DNA of 64,000 bases from Impatiens glandulifera. Lineage: Eukaryota; Streptophyta; Magnoliopsida; Ericales; Balsaminaceae. Below, piece by piece: positions 19,991 through 31,545 of the stretch. Position 1 is the stretch's first letter. Every line of letters starts with the position of its first letter. The stretch is from positions 4,840,358 to 4,904,357 of the forward strand of contig NC_061862.1 of the NCBI RefSeq assembly GCF_907164915.1, read 5' to 3'. Made by a program: the position numbers and the translations under genes. The notes beneath the pieces are model-generated. The model did no database searches. It was given only the letters and a program-made list of their open reading frames with translations, and had not been told where the DNA came from.

Positions 19991-20246
19991 AAAATTCAAT
20001 ATATTAGTCGCTACATTAGTAAGCTCACTTCCAATTGTGATTCTCTCTTCAAGCTTTTGAAGAAGGGTCAAAAGTTGTCTGGAGTGATACTCATTAACAT
20101 GTCCTAGAGAAGGTGAAGGCGTATTTGCAATCCCTTCCTATCCTCATGTCTCTGAGGCCAGGAGTTCTTTGATTCTTCACTTCACTATCACTGAGTCATC
20201 CATAGAGTGCATTCTAGCCCAGGAGAATAAAATCAAAGAAGATGTG
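19991..20246 (+). pseudogene. pol: Tat-type gypsy pol fragment, left part (interrupted by the young Sirevirus)
   Basis: The translation gives KIQYISRYISKLT and LFKLLKKGQKLSGVILINMS, the RT/RNase H boundary region, with stops. It ends at AAGATGTG (20246), where the young element is inserted, and the same gypsy sequence resumes at 29622. A related uninterrupted sequence lies at 47880-48150. Confidence 0.85.
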
Positions 20247-21508
20247 TGATAGAAAAATTAAGTAGATTAATTTTGGAACCGGCCAGACAAACTAAACAGA
20301 AGTTAAATTTCATGTGCAGGTACTGAACGAACCGGAACCGGAAATCCTGCATCAATAATCGGTTGCTATCACTTCAAAGAAACCGGCTTCAAGTGATCAA
20401 GGTCAATGATCACAGGAACCGGCTTCACTTTCTCAAGCAACCGGTTAGCAAAGAACAGAAGACTACACTTCAACCGGATCATAATGCACAAAGACACAGA
20501 AACCGGAAAGTACAGATCAAAAGTCAGAAGATTCAAATCTCAAGAGTGACGTACTGTGACGGAAGAAACGTGTCTCGAAAAGATAAAAGAAGATCGGATC
20601 CGATCAGAAGCATGGGAGGAAAGCAATGATGCCTTGGTGATCCAATGCTGACGACCGGAAGCGGATGTTCAACACGTGTATCAATCTGAAAACCGGTCAT
20701 GTTATCATCTGCTCAGAGTCACCTGCATGAATGCCAGGTGTTGAGGAAGTTGAAGCGTGCAAGAAATCCTCCTGCAGATAGGCGTGCTAATGATCAACCA
20801 ATCCGCAAGAGAGAGAAGAAAGTAGCCGTTAGCTACTTTCAGCTATAAAAGGAAGATCAAACGTCTTCATTTAAAGCAGTTGTGAATACAAGAAATCGAG
20901 TAGTTGAAATTGTGAAAGTCATAAAGCATTCAATTCTAGAGAGATAAAGTTCTATATTCTAAAGTCGGTTTGCCTAAAACCGGAAGTTACTTGTGTGACA
21001 TTGTATTGAGTTGTTGTATTACATCAAAGTGTGAGTTTGGTGTAACCGGCGAGTAGCGAAGTTGGGCTCGACCGGAAGTGTAAATTGTAACTCTAAAGAG
21101 TTAGTGGAGATCCTTCTCATAATCTGAGAAGAAGGGGTGACGTAGGAGAGTTTGCTCCGAACATCCATAAACAAATTTCCTTGTCTTGTGTTCTTTCATT
21201 TCGCTTTCATTTCCTGCTGTCTTACCATAAACCGCAAACCAATCATACTTCCAAAACCGGTCACTCACTCTCGTTAAACATCTTCCTCCTTAAACATCAT
21301 CTAAAAGTCGCAAACGTTGCTTCAACTTGAAACAGACACTTCCGCCCTTGAATACCGGTTCAAGAGTCTGTGACAGGCTGTGCAGTGCTGAGAACGGTTT
21401 TAGTCTCTAACCGGACTATCACCAAGTTGTGTGTGTTGTTGTAAGCGGCCTCCCTTACTCAAAACCGGAATTCACCCCGGTCCTCCAAGGGCGTCCCCGA
21501 TCCTAACA
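20247..21508 (+). repeat. 5' LTR of the young element
   Basis: It starts TGATAG and ends CCTAACA. It is rich in AACCGG motifs, which recur throughout the element. The 5' target duplication ATGTG immediately precedes it. Confidence 0.95.
20844..20850 (+). promoter_or_regulatory. LTR TATA box
   Basis: CTATAAAAGG lies 597 bases into the LTR; the equivalent in the 3' LTR is at 28957-28963. It is the most likely core promoter for the genomic RNA. Confidence 0.7.
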
Positions 21509-21510
21509 AG

Positions 21511-21522
21511 TGGTATCAGAGC
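21511..21522 (+). other. Primer-binding site (initiator tRNA-Met)
   Basis: TGGTATCAGAGC follows the LTR end after two bases. Confidence 0.93.
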
Positions 21523-21549
21523 GAGGTTCTTAGCACTCAAGCAACCAAA

Positions 21550-23403
21550 ATGGTGGGAAGCATGACTCACAGCGACAAGCCGCCAATGCTAAACAGCGAA
21601 GCATTTAGCAGTTGGAAGAAGCAGATGTATCTACATCTGATAACGCTAGATGATGAGATGAGCCGAGTCCTGAAAGAAGGACCGATCAAGATTAACAAGG
21701 AGGAAAGCCAGTGGACAAGTGAAGATCGGAGAAGAAGCAACCTGGACAACCATTGCATGAGGCACATCTATAAAGCCATAGATAACAACACTTTGAACAA
21801 AATATCAGAGTGCGAAAATGCAAAGGAAGCCTGGGAAACGATTATCCAGATTCACGAGGGAAACGAAAGAACCAAGGAAAATAAAATCTTGGTGGCTACG
21901 CAGAAGTATGAGAACATAAGGATGAAACCGGGAGAAAATATGAAAGAATTTAGCAACCGGTTCACCAGCGTAGTAAGCGAGCTTCAGACACTCGGAAAGA
22001 AGTATGACAACCGAGAAGTGATAATCAAAGCTCTAAGATCCTTGCCAAGCACGTGGGATATCAAGACCATGGTGATGAGGGAATCCAACACCCTTGGGCA
22101 GATGAAGCTGCACGATGTGTTTGAGGACTTGAAAGCCTACGAGTTCGAGATCAATTCTCGGATCGAAGATGAAACATCAACATCTACCGCAACAAGAGCT
22201 TTGGTTACATCGGTGGAACCGGCGGCTCCAGTATCAACCGCACCGGCTCCAGTCAAAAATACCGATCAAATAACCGATGATGTGATGGCGATGCTAGCCC
22301 AGAAATTCGGAAAATTCATGAAGAAGAGCCAGCCACCATCTAATAATGACTTTAATTATAACTATGTAGATAAATCAAACAAAAGATGCTATAACTGTGA
22401 TGGTTTTGGACATTTCAGGTCGGAATGTAGAAAACCAAGAAGAGATGATAGAAAACCGGAAGGAAACTATCAAGGGAATAATTATCAAGGCAACCGGTAT
22501 CAGGGAAACAATTATCAAGGAAACAATTATCGGGGAAACAACAATAACCAACGAAACGACTACCGAAGAAATGATGATCAACGTGCTGATGAAGGAAAGG
22601 AGATCCAAAAAGCTCTCATTGCATCAGACGGTGGAAGTGAATGGGCATATTCCGACAATGAAGATGGTGATGAGAAAGTAACATGCTTCATGGCAAACGA
22701 CGAAGAGGTATTTGATTTCTCTTCTGATGAATTTACTAAGGAAGATCTAGTTTCTGCACTCAACCAAATGGTTGCTGAGTTCAGAAATATATCTGCGTAT
22801 ATGCCAGCATCTGTAGAAACTAAAAACGAACAAATAAATGATGAAAACGATAAAACATATAAGATTAAAACACATGAACCGGATGAACTATTCTCGGATG
22901 ATGAGAAGACAGTTCAACCGGGAATGGAAACTGATGAGCGAGCAATGTACGTTACGGCTGCGTGGGAGAGATCACGTCAAGCAGTAAAACAAATGTATAA
23001 CTATAAACGACATCCGAAATGTAGATATGGTATCGGTTATGATCCAAGTAAACAAAATGAAGTAAAACAATCTAACGGGATGAAACTAACGAAAAATAAT
23101 CTTCCGTTCATAAAATTTGTCAAAAGTTCACAAACAGAAAATGAACTAAAACCGGAAGAAACGCTTAAGTATGTAGGTCCCAACGAATCTGAAAAATGGC
23201 TTCATCCTGAGAGAAAGAAAGCCAACCGGAAACCGAATAAAAATAATAAAAACCGACTTCAAAGAAGTCCATCACCACATAAGGCATTCTTGAGCAATGA
23301 CCAAGAAGTTAAGCCAAACATTATCAAAACAATAACCGGGAAAGTGATCCGACTAATTCAAGTCTGGATCCCAAAGGGACTAATCAACCATGGACCCAAC
23401 TAA
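21550..23403 (+). CDS. gag: Gag polyprotein of the young Sirevirus-like element
   Basis: The product is 617 aa. The capsid domain covers about residues 10-200 ([53 protein letters not shown]). The CCHC zinc knuckle is C280/C283/H288/C293. It is followed by an Asn/Gly/Gln-rich run of NYQGN-type repeats (about 306-340). The remaining 270 residues form an acidic then basic extension with no named domain, as is usual for the long Sirevirus gag. The ATG follows the PBS by about 28 bases. The stop codon TAA at 23401 lies 14 bases into the overlapping pol frame. Confidence 0.95.
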   Translation: MVGSMTHSDKPPMLNSEAFSSWKKQMYLHLITLDDEMSRVLKEGPIKINKEESQWTSEDRRRSNLDNHCMRHIYKAIDNNTLNKISECENAKEAWETIIQIHEGNERTKENKILVATQKYENIRMKPGENMKEFSNRFTSVVSELQTLGKKYDNREVIIKALRSLPSTWDIKTMVMRESNTLGQMKLHDVFEDLKAYEFEINSRIEDETSTSTATRALVTSVEPAAPVSTAPAPVKNTDQITDDVMAMLAQKFGKFMKKSQPPSNNDFNYNYVDKSNKRCYNCDGFGHFRSECRKPRRDDRKPEGNYQGNNYQGNRYQGNNYQGNNYRGNNNNQRNDYRRNDDQRADEGKEIQKALIASDGGSEWAYSDNEDGDEKVTCFMANDEEVFDFSSDEFTKEDLVSALNQMVAEFRNISAYMPASVETKNEQINDENDKTYKIKTHEPDELFSDDEKTVQPGMETDERAMYVTAAWERSRQAVKQMYNYKRHPKCRYGIGYDPSKQNEVKQSNGMKLTKNNLPFIKFVKSSQTENELKPEETLKYVGPNESEKWLHPERKKANRKPNKNNKNRLQRSPSPHKAFLSNDQEVKPNIIKTITGKVIRLIQVWIPKGLINHGPN

Positions 23404-26400
23404 ATGTGGGTACCAAAGAGTTGTAAATAATTATTTGCTGCAGGTTAGGAGGAGCAACCGGTTGAAGAATTCTGAATGGTACTTGGACAGTGGATGCTCA
23501 AGGCACATGACCGGAAACAAGGAGCTACTGACCGACATCAAGTACGAAACCGGAGCACTCATCACATTCGGGGATAACTCAAAAGGTAAAACTGTGGGCA
23601 AGGGTAAGATTGTCCATGGTAAACTTTCCATAAATAATGTGTTATTGGTAGAAAAGCTGAGTTTTAATTTATTAAGTATAAGTCAGATGTGCGATGTGGG
23701 ATTTAAGGTTGAATTTCATAAAAACTCATGCTTAGTCAAGAATCAAAATTATGAAACTCTATTAACCGGTAACCGGATAGGAAACATTTACAAAGTAAAC
23801 TGGAAAACAGATTTCGAAAAACCTGTGTGTATGATAGCCGGAAATGATCCAAATTGGCTTTGGCATAAACGGTTAAACCACTTGAACTTCAAAACGATTA
23901 ACTTTATTTGTTCCAAGGAACTGGTTCACGGTTTTCCAAATGTTAAATTTTCAAAAGATAAAGTATGTGCTGCATGTCAAATGGGAAAACAAGTGAAATC
24001 ATCTTTTAAAAGTAAAGGAAATTATCAATCTGAAAGATGTTTGGAACTGTTGCACATGGACTTGTTCGGTCCGGTTAGAGTAACTAGTTTAGGAGGCATG
24101 CATTATACTATGGTAGTTATTGATGATTATTCTAAATTTACTTGGGTTACTTTTCTAGCTTCTAAAAATCAAGCTGCTTCAAACTTGATTAAACTGATTT
24201 TGAGAATACAAAATGAAAAATCTATTCGAGTAAACAAAATTAGAAGTGATAGAGGAACTGAGTTCATTAATAGCAATTTAACTACTTTTCTTGATGATTC
24301 CGGTATTAGGCACGAGTTGTCTAGTGCCAGAACTCCTCAACAAAACGGCCTGGCTGAGAGAAGAAACCGAACTCTCAAGGAAGCCGCAAGGTCAATGATA
24401 GCTGATTCGGGTATCGCTCAAAAGTTTTGGGCTGAAGCTATCAACACTGCTTGTTATACACAAAATCGATCTCTAGTAACTAAACGGTTTTCAAAAACTC
24501 CTTTTGAAATCTATTTTGACAAAATTCCAAATGTACGGTATTTTCGAATTTTTGGTAGTAAATGCTTTGTTCACAATAACGGCAAGAAGTACTTGACCGC
24601 TTTTGATGCTAAATCCGATGAGGGAATAATGTTGGGATATTCAGCTGTAAGTAAAGCGTACCGAGTATATAATACTAGGACTTTAACAGTTGAAGAAACC
24701 GCACACGTTGTTTTCGATGAATCGGTTGAGCGAAACACTGCATTACCCTTCGACCTTCACAACAGAATGGAAAATTTCAATATCTATTCTGATGATGAAG
24801 ACGAGGTTCCGGTTTTTAGACGTTTTGTCAAGGACCAAGCGGTTGATGTTGAAATTCAACCTGATCAAGCTGCCTTACCGCAGAAAGTTGACGCTTCAGT
24901 TTCTACTGAAGAAATCGGTCGGTCTGATTCTGTTCAACCTACCGATCAGTCTAACCTTGATCAGCCAGCCGAAAGCTTGGTAGACACGTCTCGGATTAAC
25001 CTCAGAAGGAACAAAAATCATCCTCTTGAACTAGTAATAGGTAACATATCCTCACCCGTCCGAACTAGGCAACAAAATTTGGATCACTATGGAAACTCTG
25101 CTTTCATATCACAAATTGAGCCGAAAAAGGTGGATGAAGCACTGTCAGATCCAGATTGGATCTTGGCAATGCAAGAGGAATTAAACGAGTTTGAGAGAAA
25201 TAAAGTCTGGTACCTAGTTCCTAGACCGAAAAATAAACCGGTTATAGGCACACGATGGGTATTCAGAAATAAACTCGATGAAAACGGTTTAGTTACGAGG
25301 AACAAAGCCCGGTTAGTGGCTCAAGGCTATAAACAGGAAGAAGGCATTGATTTTGAAGAATCATTCGCACCTGTAGCTAGACTTGAGGCCATTAGAATAT
25401 TTTTAGCATATGCAGCTTTCAAAAAGTTTAAAGTTTATCAAATGGATGTAAAAAGCGCTTTTCTAAACGGTAAAGTAAATGAAGAGGTGTATGTTAATCA
25501 ACCTCCAGGTTTCAAAAATTCAGAACACGAAAATCACGTCTACCGGCTGAATAAAGCTCTTTACGGTTTGAAACAAGCACCAAGAGCTTGGTACGATACT
25601 TTGACTCAATTTCTTTTTGATCACAAATTTACAATCGGTTCAGTAGATAAAACCTTATTTAAATTTGAAAGAAAAGAGCAAATTTTACTTGTTCAGATTT
25701 ATGTTGATGACATCATATTCGGATCAACCGATCCAAAGCTATGTGACAAATTTTCGAAAATGATGACTGGTAGATTTCAAATGAGTATGATGGGGGAAAT
25801 GAGTTTCTTTCTAGGACTTCAGGTTAAGCAGATGGAAGCCGGAATCTTCATAAGCCAACCGAAGTATACAGCCGAACTGCTGAAGAGATTTGGGATGGAT
25901 ACTTGTGCCGAAGCGGCTACGCCAATGAGTCCTTCCGTGAAGCTGGACAAAGATGAAGATGGTCAAGCCGTTGACATCACAGCATATCGAGGAATGATTG
26001 GTTCGCTGTTGTATCTCACAGCCAGCCGACCTGATATTCTGTTTGCGGTTGGAGTATGCGGGAGGTTCCAGGCAAATCCAAAGCAATCTCATTATACGGC
26101 GGCTAAGAGAATTTTAAAATATCTGAAGGGAACTCAAGAAGTGGGACTCTGGTATCCAAAAGACTCGAGCTTCAATCTAATAAGCTATTCCGATGCCGAT
26201 TACGCGGGATGCAAAATCGACAGAAAGAGTACAAGTGGAACCTGTCAGTTTCTGGGTGACCGGTTAGTTACCTGGAGCAGCAAGAAGCAAACGTCCGTTG
26301 CAACGTCAACCGCAGAGGCGAAGTACTTAGCGGCTGGAAGCTGCTGTGCACAACTCCTCTGGATTCAACAGCAACTCAGGGACTTCGGAATAGAAGCAAA

Positions 26401-26653
26401 GGAGTCGCCAATTTTCTGTGACAACACCAGCGCCATAACAATTACATACAATCCGGTGTTGCACTCAAGAACGAAGCATATCGACATTCGACATCATTTC
26501 ATCCGGGAGCATGTTCAGGAGAAACACATCCGGCTGGAATATGTGTCAACCGAGCAACAAGTAGCGGACATCTTCACAAAACCGCTACAGGAAGCTAAGT
26601 TTTCACATTTTCGAAATATTCTGGGTCTTACAAATTTAAGTCAATTGATATAA
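23390..26653 (+). CDS. pol: Pol polyprotein: protease, integrase, RT, RNase H
   Basis: The product is 1087 aa, uninterrupted and in copia order. Aspartic protease: DSG at 33-35 ([14 protein letters not shown]). Integrase: zinc finger H159/H164/C193/C196, catalytic D224, D287, E323. [12 protein letters not shown] with D686, and YVDD at 771-774. RNase H: D935 (YSDADYAG), E976 (STAEAKYL), D1011. It ends near VADIFTKPL. All visible catalytic residues are present. It is in the +1 frame relative to gag with a 14-base overlap. It has its own ATG in CCATGG context at 23390, or could be reached by frameshifting. Confidence 0.95.
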   Translation: MDPTKCGYQRVVNNYLLQVRRSNRLKNSEWYLDSGCSRHMTGNKELLTDIKYETGALITFGDNSKGKTVGKGKIVHGKLSINNVLLVEKLSFNLLSISQMCDVGFKVEFHKNSCLVKNQNYETLLTGNRIGNIYKVNWKTDFEKPVCMIAGNDPNWLWHKRLNHLNFKTINFICSKELVHGFPNVKFSKDKVCAACQMGKQVKSSFKSKGNYQSERCLELLHMDLFGPVRVTSLGGMHYTMVVIDDYSKFTWVTFLASKNQAASNLIKLILRIQNEKSIRVNKIRSDRGTEFINSNLTTFLDDSGIRHELSSARTPQQNGLAERRNRTLKEAARSMIADSGIAQKFWAEAINTACYTQNRSLVTKRFSKTPFEIYFDKIPNVRYFRIFGSKCFVHNNGKKYLTAFDAKSDEGIMLGYSAVSKAYRVYNTRTLTVEETAHVVFDESVERNTALPFDLHNRMENFNIYSDDEDEVPVFRRFVKDQAVDVEIQPDQAALPQKVDASVSTEEIGRSDSVQPTDQSNLDQPAESLVDTSRINLRRNKNHPLELVIGNISSPVRTRQQNLDHYGNSAFISQIEPKKVDEALSDPDWILAMQEELNEFERNKVWYLVPRPKNKPVIGTRWVFRNKLDENGLVTRNKARLVAQGYKQEEGIDFEESFAPVARLEAIRIFLAYAAFKKFKVYQMDVKSAFLNGKVNEEVYVNQPPGFKNSEHENHVYRLNKALYGLKQAPRAWYDTLTQFLFDHKFTIGSVDKTLFKFERKEQILLVQIYVDDIIFGSTDPKLCDKFSKMMTGRFQMSMMGEMSFFLGLQVKQMEAGIFISQPKYTAELLKRFGMDTCAEAATPMSPSVKLDKDEDGQAVDITAYRGMIGSLLYLTASRPDILFAVGVCGRFQANPKQSHYTAAKRILKYLKGTQEVGLWYPKDSSFNLISYSDADYAGCKIDRKSTSGTCQFLGDRLVTWSSKKQTSVATSTAEAKYLAAGSCCAQLLWIQQQLRDFGIEAKESPIFCDNTSAITITYNPVLHSRTKHIDIRHHFIREHVQEKHIRLEYVSTEQQVADIFTKPLQEAKFSHFRNILGLTNLSQLI

Positions 26654-27369
26654 TCATGATGCATGCTTATATACAAAACCGGAATATGTGTTCAGGGAGA
26701 AGCTAAAAACTTCTCAAACCATACTCAAATAGGCCATTAAATAAATCAAATATGCTAACCGGGAGGAAAACTCCGGTTATGCCCGATTACTTCAAATTTC
26801 ACATCAACTGTATGTTTACTATGGGGTTGAAATAACCAGGTTGAAGTGGATAAGATAAATCCAAAATTGAACAATTGTTGATATCAATCAACTATTTTTC
26901 ATAAAACGGAAATATTCTACTAAAACCGGTTATGGAAAACCGCTTAGTACGTATGCACCCTGATCTGATGAAATGAATTTTTCCGGTTAACCTGAGATGA
27001 CTAACCGAGTTTTCGTGCATGCTTTGATAAATGAAGCCTATGATAAATTAAAGACAAGTTTACCACAATCAAGATGACGACATGTGTCCATCATCAAGAG
27101 AGGGAAACTTACATCTTGTCAATAGATATTTTTCATCATTGCTATCTTAGTAATTATTAGATTTACCTTGGAAATAACCATTAGTTACTTCAACAAGTTA
27201 AGTCTATTTAATAGGCAATGACATCATCAGGCATGCTTAACTTCATTTAATACCAAGCCGAATCCACGGGCTATATAAACCATGCTTAATCTTTGTCAAA
27301 ACATCACAAGTTCACTATTCACAAGAATCATCCTTGAGATAAAACCCTCTTGTCTCTCTCAAAACAAAC
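26654..27369 (+). promoter_or_regulatory. Post-pol spacer with an internal TATA promoter
   Basis: This is a non-coding stretch of about 700 bp. TATATAAA at 27272-27279, in a CGGGCTATATAAACC context, lies 98 bases before the accessory ORF ATG. The leader between them is A/C-rich with CTTGTCTCTCTC, like an ordinary plant 5' UTR. This suggests that the accessory ORF has its own transcript; expression is inference. Confidence 0.55.
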
Positions 27370-28131
27370 ATGAACTCCAACCCTTTAGCCAAGAAGATCT
27401 TACTGGCAGATTTTGAATCAATCTACCAGTATGAGGACCATGAAGTCAGGGAAATGTTCTTAGCCATTGAAAGGAGCGGGCTGAGAAGTTTCCTTGAGAA
27501 CAGGTTCATCATCGACTACCTTGTAGTCGAAGAACTGTTCGAAACCGCAAAAGAGGTGCATCGAGAGATACTCGTTGCACAGGTTTACGGGCAAAAGTTC
27601 CTCTTCAGCGAGACGGATTTCGCTGTATACTGCGGTTTACCCAATGAAGGGGTAACCGACCTAACGTATTCATCGGTGACAATGGAAGAGATGTGTCGCC
27701 GGTTTTCTGGATCTAACATCCCGGTTAAGCCCTGGGGTGCTAAGAGTAAACTTTCTCATAAGTACCAAATTCTCTGCGAGATTCTGGGAAAATCTGTGTT
27801 ATGCAGAGAGAAAAGTTACTACTACACTCAGAGGGTCTTCGAAATGATGATAGCGGTAACGGTTGGGACACCGGTCAACTGGTCCTGGATCATCTTCAGC
27901 AACCTGAAGAGGATGATTCTCTCCAACAAAACCGGATACGCTCCTCAGCTAAGCGGTTTCTGCGCAAGTCTGGAGATCCATTCTGGAGCGTTCGTCACTC
28001 TGCATCCAAGGCACGTGCTCACCAAAGAACGAGTACAGGAGATGATCGACCGGTGGGAAGCGGTTAAAGCCAGAAAGATTCAAGCGGCTGAAGCTTCAAC
28101 CGCTCAAACAGCTGAATCATCGAACGTCTAA
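27370..28131 (+). CDS. Sirevirus accessory ORF (family member A)
   Basis: The product is 253 aa, intact, between pol and the 3' LTR, where Sireviruses carry an extra ORF sometimes called env-like. It shows no signal peptide, no transmembrane segment and no cleavage site, so an envelope role is not supported. The domain order, shared with three copies at 13692-17362, is: LLADFESIYQYEDHEVREMF, LRSFLENRFIID, FSETDFAVYCGLPNEGVTDL, the CEILGKSVLC block, VFEMMIAVTVGTPVNWSWII and FSNLKRMILSNKTGYAPQL. The C-terminus is a Lys/Ala-rich helix. The ATG is preceded by ACAAAC. The biochemical function is unknown. Confidence 0.8.
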   Translation: MNSNPLAKKILLADFESIYQYEDHEVREMFLAIERSGLRSFLENRFIIDYLVVEELFETAKEVHREILVAQVYGQKFLFSETDFAVYCGLPNEGVTDLTYSSVTMEEMCRRFSGSNIPVKPWGAKSKLSHKYQILCEILGKSVLCREKSYYYTQRVFEMMIAVTVGTPVNWSWIIFSNLKRMILSNKTGYAPQLSGFCASLEIHSGAFVTLHPRHVLTKERVQEMIDRWEAVKARKIQAAEASTAQTAESSNV

Positions 28132-28225
28132 ACCTGTTCTTTCCCTTGTCTTTCTTTTCCTTACAAAACCGGTACTTTTGATGTACTACCGGTTTTAGAC
28201 TTCAATTAATGAAATAGATTTCATT

Positions 28226-28359
28226 AATTTTTGAATATTTATTCTAAATAATCAAAAAGGGAGAAATTGATAGAAAAATTAAGTAAGTTAATTTTCTTAA
28301 AACCGGCCACACATTACAATTTTTGAATATTTATTCTAAATAATCAAAAAGGGAGAAAT
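28226..28359 (+). repeat. Duplicated polypurine tract and LTR-head copy
   Basis: The unit TTTTTGAATATTTATTC ... AAAAAGGGAGAAAT plus the first about 50 bases of an LTR occurs at 28226-28317. The polypurine part is then repeated directly before the real 3' LTR (tract about 28346-28359). The period is 92 bases (TGATAG at 28268 and 28360). The internal LTR head has diverged (for example AAGTAAGTT versus AAGTAGATT), so it is older than the current LTRs. Multiple polypurine tracts are a known Sirevirus trait. Confidence 0.85.
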
Positions 28360-29621
28360 TGATAGAAAAATTAAGTAGATTAATTTTGGAACCGGCCAGA
28401 CAAACTAAACAGAAGTTAAATTTCATGTGCAGGTACTGAACGAACCGGAACCGGAAATCCTGCATCAATAATCGGTTGCTATCACTTCAAAGAAACCGGC
28501 TTCAAGTGATCAAGGTCAATGATCACAGGAACCGGCTTCACTTTCTCAAGCAACCGGTTAGCAAAGAACAGAAGACTACACTTCAACCGGATCATAATGC
28601 ACAAAGACACAGAAACCGGAAAGTACAGATCAAAAGTCAGAAGATTCAAATCTCAAGAGTGACGTACTGTGACGGAAGAAACGTGTCTCGAAAAGATAAA
28701 AGAAGATCGGATCCGATCAGAAGCATGGGAGGAAAGCAATGATGCCTTGGTGATCCAATGCTGACGACCGGAAGCGGATGTTCAACACGTGTATCAATCT
28801 GAAAACCGGTCATGTTATCATCTGCTCAGAGTCACCTGCATGAATGCCAGGTGTTGAGGAAGTTGAAGCGTGCAAGAAATCCTCCTGCAGATAGGCGTGC
28901 TAATGATCAACCAATCTGCAAGAGAGAGAAGAAAGTAGCCGTTAGCTACTTTCAGCTATAAAAGGAAGATCAAACGTCTTCATTTAAAGCAGTTGTGAAT
29001 ACAAGAAATCGAGTAGTTGAAATTGTGAAAGTCATAAAGCATTCAATTCTAGAGAGATAAAGTTCTATATTCTAAAGTCGGTTTGCCTAAAACCGGAAGT
29101 TACTTGTGTGACATTGTATTGAGTTGTTGTATTACATCAAAGTGTGAGTTTGGTGTAACCGGCGAGTAGCGAAGTTGGGCTCGACCGGAAGTGTAAATTG
29201 TAACTCTAAAGAGTTAGTGGAGATCCTTCTCATAATCTGGGAAGAAGGGGTGACGTAGGAGAGTTTGCTCCGAACATCCATAAACAAATTTCCTTGTCTT
29301 GTGTTCTTTCATTTCGCTTTCATTTCCTGCTGTCTTACCATAAACCGCAAACCAATCATACTTCCAAAACCGGTCACTCACTCTCGTTAAACATCTTCCT
29401 CCTTAAACATCATCTAAAAGTCGCAAACGTTGCTTCAACTTGAAACAGACACTTCCGCCCTTGAATACCGGTTCAAGAGTCTGTGACAGGCTGTGCAGTG
29501 CTGAGAACGGTTTTAGTCTCGAACCGGACTATCACCAAGTTGTGTGTGTTGTTGTAAGCGGCCTCCCTTACTCAAAACCGGAATTCACCCCGGTCCTCCA
29601 AGGGCGTCCCCGATCCTAACA
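28360..29621 (+). repeat. 3' LTR of the young element
   Basis: It is 1262 bp, the same length as the 5' LTR. Differences noted by eye are CCAATCTGC versus CCAATCCGC, ATCTGGGAAG versus ATCTGAGAAG, and AGTCTCGAACC versus AGTCTCTAACC. It is followed by the target duplication ATGTG. Confidence 0.95.
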
Positions 29622-29626
29622 ATGTG

Positions 29627-29930
29627 CCAATCTACTACATCATAAAAAGGATGACCGATTATGAGTTAAATGACTCTTCTGAGACGCATGGCGAGGGAGT
29701 TCAACCAGATGGTCAAGCCTAGGCATCTTGTTGTCAGAGATCTTGTTTTCAAGAAGACCTGAAAGTTGTAGGATCCTAGAGGGAAGTTCCAACAGCCATG
29801 GGAGGGACCTTTTGTCATCAAACATATCTTTTCAAGAGGAGTTGTGCGTTTCACTTCTCTCGATGGCGATGAATGCTCATCCCCTTTTAATCTTGATATG
29901 CTCAAGAAATATTATGTTTGAAATGGAGAA
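29627..29930 (+). pseudogene. pol: Tat-type gypsy fragment, right part: integrase C-terminus
   Basis: It resumes after the insertion with a short RNase H piece, then jumps to an integrase C-terminal region. The readable segments are FNQMVKPRHLVVRDLVFKK, then after a stop WEGPFVIKHIFSRGVVR and NLDMLKKYYV-stop. Most of integrase is deleted between the two parts. Confidence 0.8.
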
Positions 29931-30252
29931 AATGTCGTGTGTTTGATTTATTTTTATTTTCTTTCTAAAAAAATTCTTCATTTCACGTTATGCCATGATT
30001 GTCAAAGATTTTCCCGAACAGAGTGAACACTTAAATCCCTTGTTTTTAGAAACTTGACCTTTGCAATCACGTTGAAAAGTTTTTTTAAATGCATTTGCAA
30101 AAATGCCCATAATATGAAAACTAGGGATCCAAAAACAATGCCATAGAATACTTGCTTAAATATAAATACAAAAAAAACAATGTTGTACTCATGATATGTA
30201 TTTTCTGAAATAATACATATATTTCCCACCATGAATAAATTCATTCAAATAA
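29931..30252. other. AT-rich spacer, no gene seen
   Basis: It contains no recognisable coding sequence or repeat. A related AAATTCATTCAAATAATCAAC stretch at its right end also borders the fragment at 45379-45530. Confidence 0.5.
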
Positions 30253-30599
30253 TCAACCAAATACTTTATTTTTATAATATTTTAAACATTTAACCCAAAT
30301 GACATAAGTTAAGAAGGTTTGAAAGACAACCTCATAATCACCTCCGGAAATAGGGTCTTCCCAATTTGGATCTTCATTCTCGAAACCCCATGTTGCAAAA
30401 TCTTCAATTCCAGTATCATCCAACTCAGCATTATCATTAATGTTGTAAGTTTCATAAAATTCTTCATTTACACTATCAACTGAAGTAAACATAATGGGTG
30501 ACCTTTGACTACTTTCATCAAATAGATTCACTATGTGCTTGAGTGAGGGAGAAATCTCCTCCGACATGCCTATGGAATTCACCATCCTGTCAATGCAAT
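30253..30599 (-). pseudogene. Last-exon fragment of an unidentified host gene (possibly condensin CAP-H)
   Basis: An open frame follows an acceptor-like CCATATAG on the minus strand. The translation includes ISPSLKHIVNLFDESSQRS, an acidic stretch NINDNAELDDTGIEDFATWG and DPISGGDYE, ending at a stop at 30253. The acidic, aromatic composition and the WTGPDH-type motif in the related fragment at 45770 resemble plant condensin subunit CAP-H (a kleisin). This identification is tentative. Pieces recur at 37805-37947 and 45379-45500. Upstream to 30960 looks like intron. No complete gene exists in the window. Confidence 0.4.
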
Positions 30600-31189
30600 C
30601 TATATGGATCATAACAAGAAAAATTTCACAAAGAGATGTAAGAGTAAAGGATAACAACACATTGTAATTGTTAGCATACCAATATCTAGTCAAGTTTGTC
30701 CTTTATACTAAACAACTTATATTTATTTTATATTTCATTTCAGGTCCTATAAAATGAGAATAGATTCCTAGGTTATAAACAAGAAATGAATAGTGTGGAA
30801 ATCTATACTCTCCTCCCTACAAATTTCCCTTTTATATTTCCCATTGAAACAAAGTCATAATCACCATGAAATCAAAACCAACATACCTTTGGCGAAAGAA
30901 AGATCAATACTATCAAATTTCTTCACATTGAGGGACTCAAATGACTATTAAAGTGTTGATGAAGGCGATACCTGCAAATGCATTCACCCTTAGTTTTGAA
31001 ATCATCATTTTGTGAAACAATTATTATTACTGAATACTAACCTTCTAGTCTGACTCTTTCTTAGAATTATTGGAGAATAAGATTAGGAGAAGTTATTTGA
31101 GAAAACCTACACCCACATGGATAAATGATTGTATCGTTAAATAATGTGGGCATTTTAAAACTATTCGTTCAAAATATAATCCTTCTGTT

Positions 31190-31545
31190 AAACAATCTAC
31201 CTTGATACCCTAATAACATTATATGACAAAACATAATCTACTAATAGTGCTACAACAACTGTCCATCTGATCCAACAAACACAAGTTATATTTATCCATT
31301 GGTTAAAAACTAACTTTTTTAACAATACTATATAACCCCAGTTATGTTATAGGCCTTTCCATTGATATAATATAAGCATAATGGAAAAACATAATCTACT
31401 AATAGTGCGACAATAACTGTCCATCTGATCCAACAGACACAAGTTATATTTATCCATTGGTTAAAAACTAACTTTTTTAACAATACTATGTAACCCAGTT
31501 ATGTTATAGGCCTTTCCATTGATATAATATAAGCACCAGTGGTAG
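31190..31545 (-). repeat. 155-bp tandem repeat (reverse of 3656-3965)
   Basis: Two units with AGGCCTTTCCATTGATATAA in each; the same pair lies in the second copy of the duplication near 38560-38895. Confidence 0.8.

Larger units (their letters stand above)
20247..29621 (+). mobile_element. Full-length young Sirevirus-like Ty1/copia retrotransposon (9375 bp)
   Basis: Two 1262-bp LTRs flank a PBS, gag, pol (protease, integrase, RT, RNase H in copia order), an accessory ORF and a polypurine tract. The element is bounded by a 5-bp target duplication, ATGTG (20242-20246 and 29622-29626). I found only three base differences between the LTRs by eye. It is nested in a decayed Tat-type gypsy fragment. 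The long gag with an extended C-terminus, initiator-Met PBS, post-pol ORF and repeated polypurine region point to the Sirevirus group. It could still be transposition-competent in structure, apart from the gag/pol frame arrangement. Confidence 0.93.

Noticed and set aside
20363..20629. 88-codon ORF inside the 5' LTR (also 28476)
   Set aside because: Identical in both LTRs simply because they are LTRs; basic low-complexity translation without homology.
27370..28131. Envelope glycoprotein for the post-pol ORF
   Set aside because: No signal peptide, transmembrane helix, coiled coil or cleavage site can be seen in it or its paralogues.
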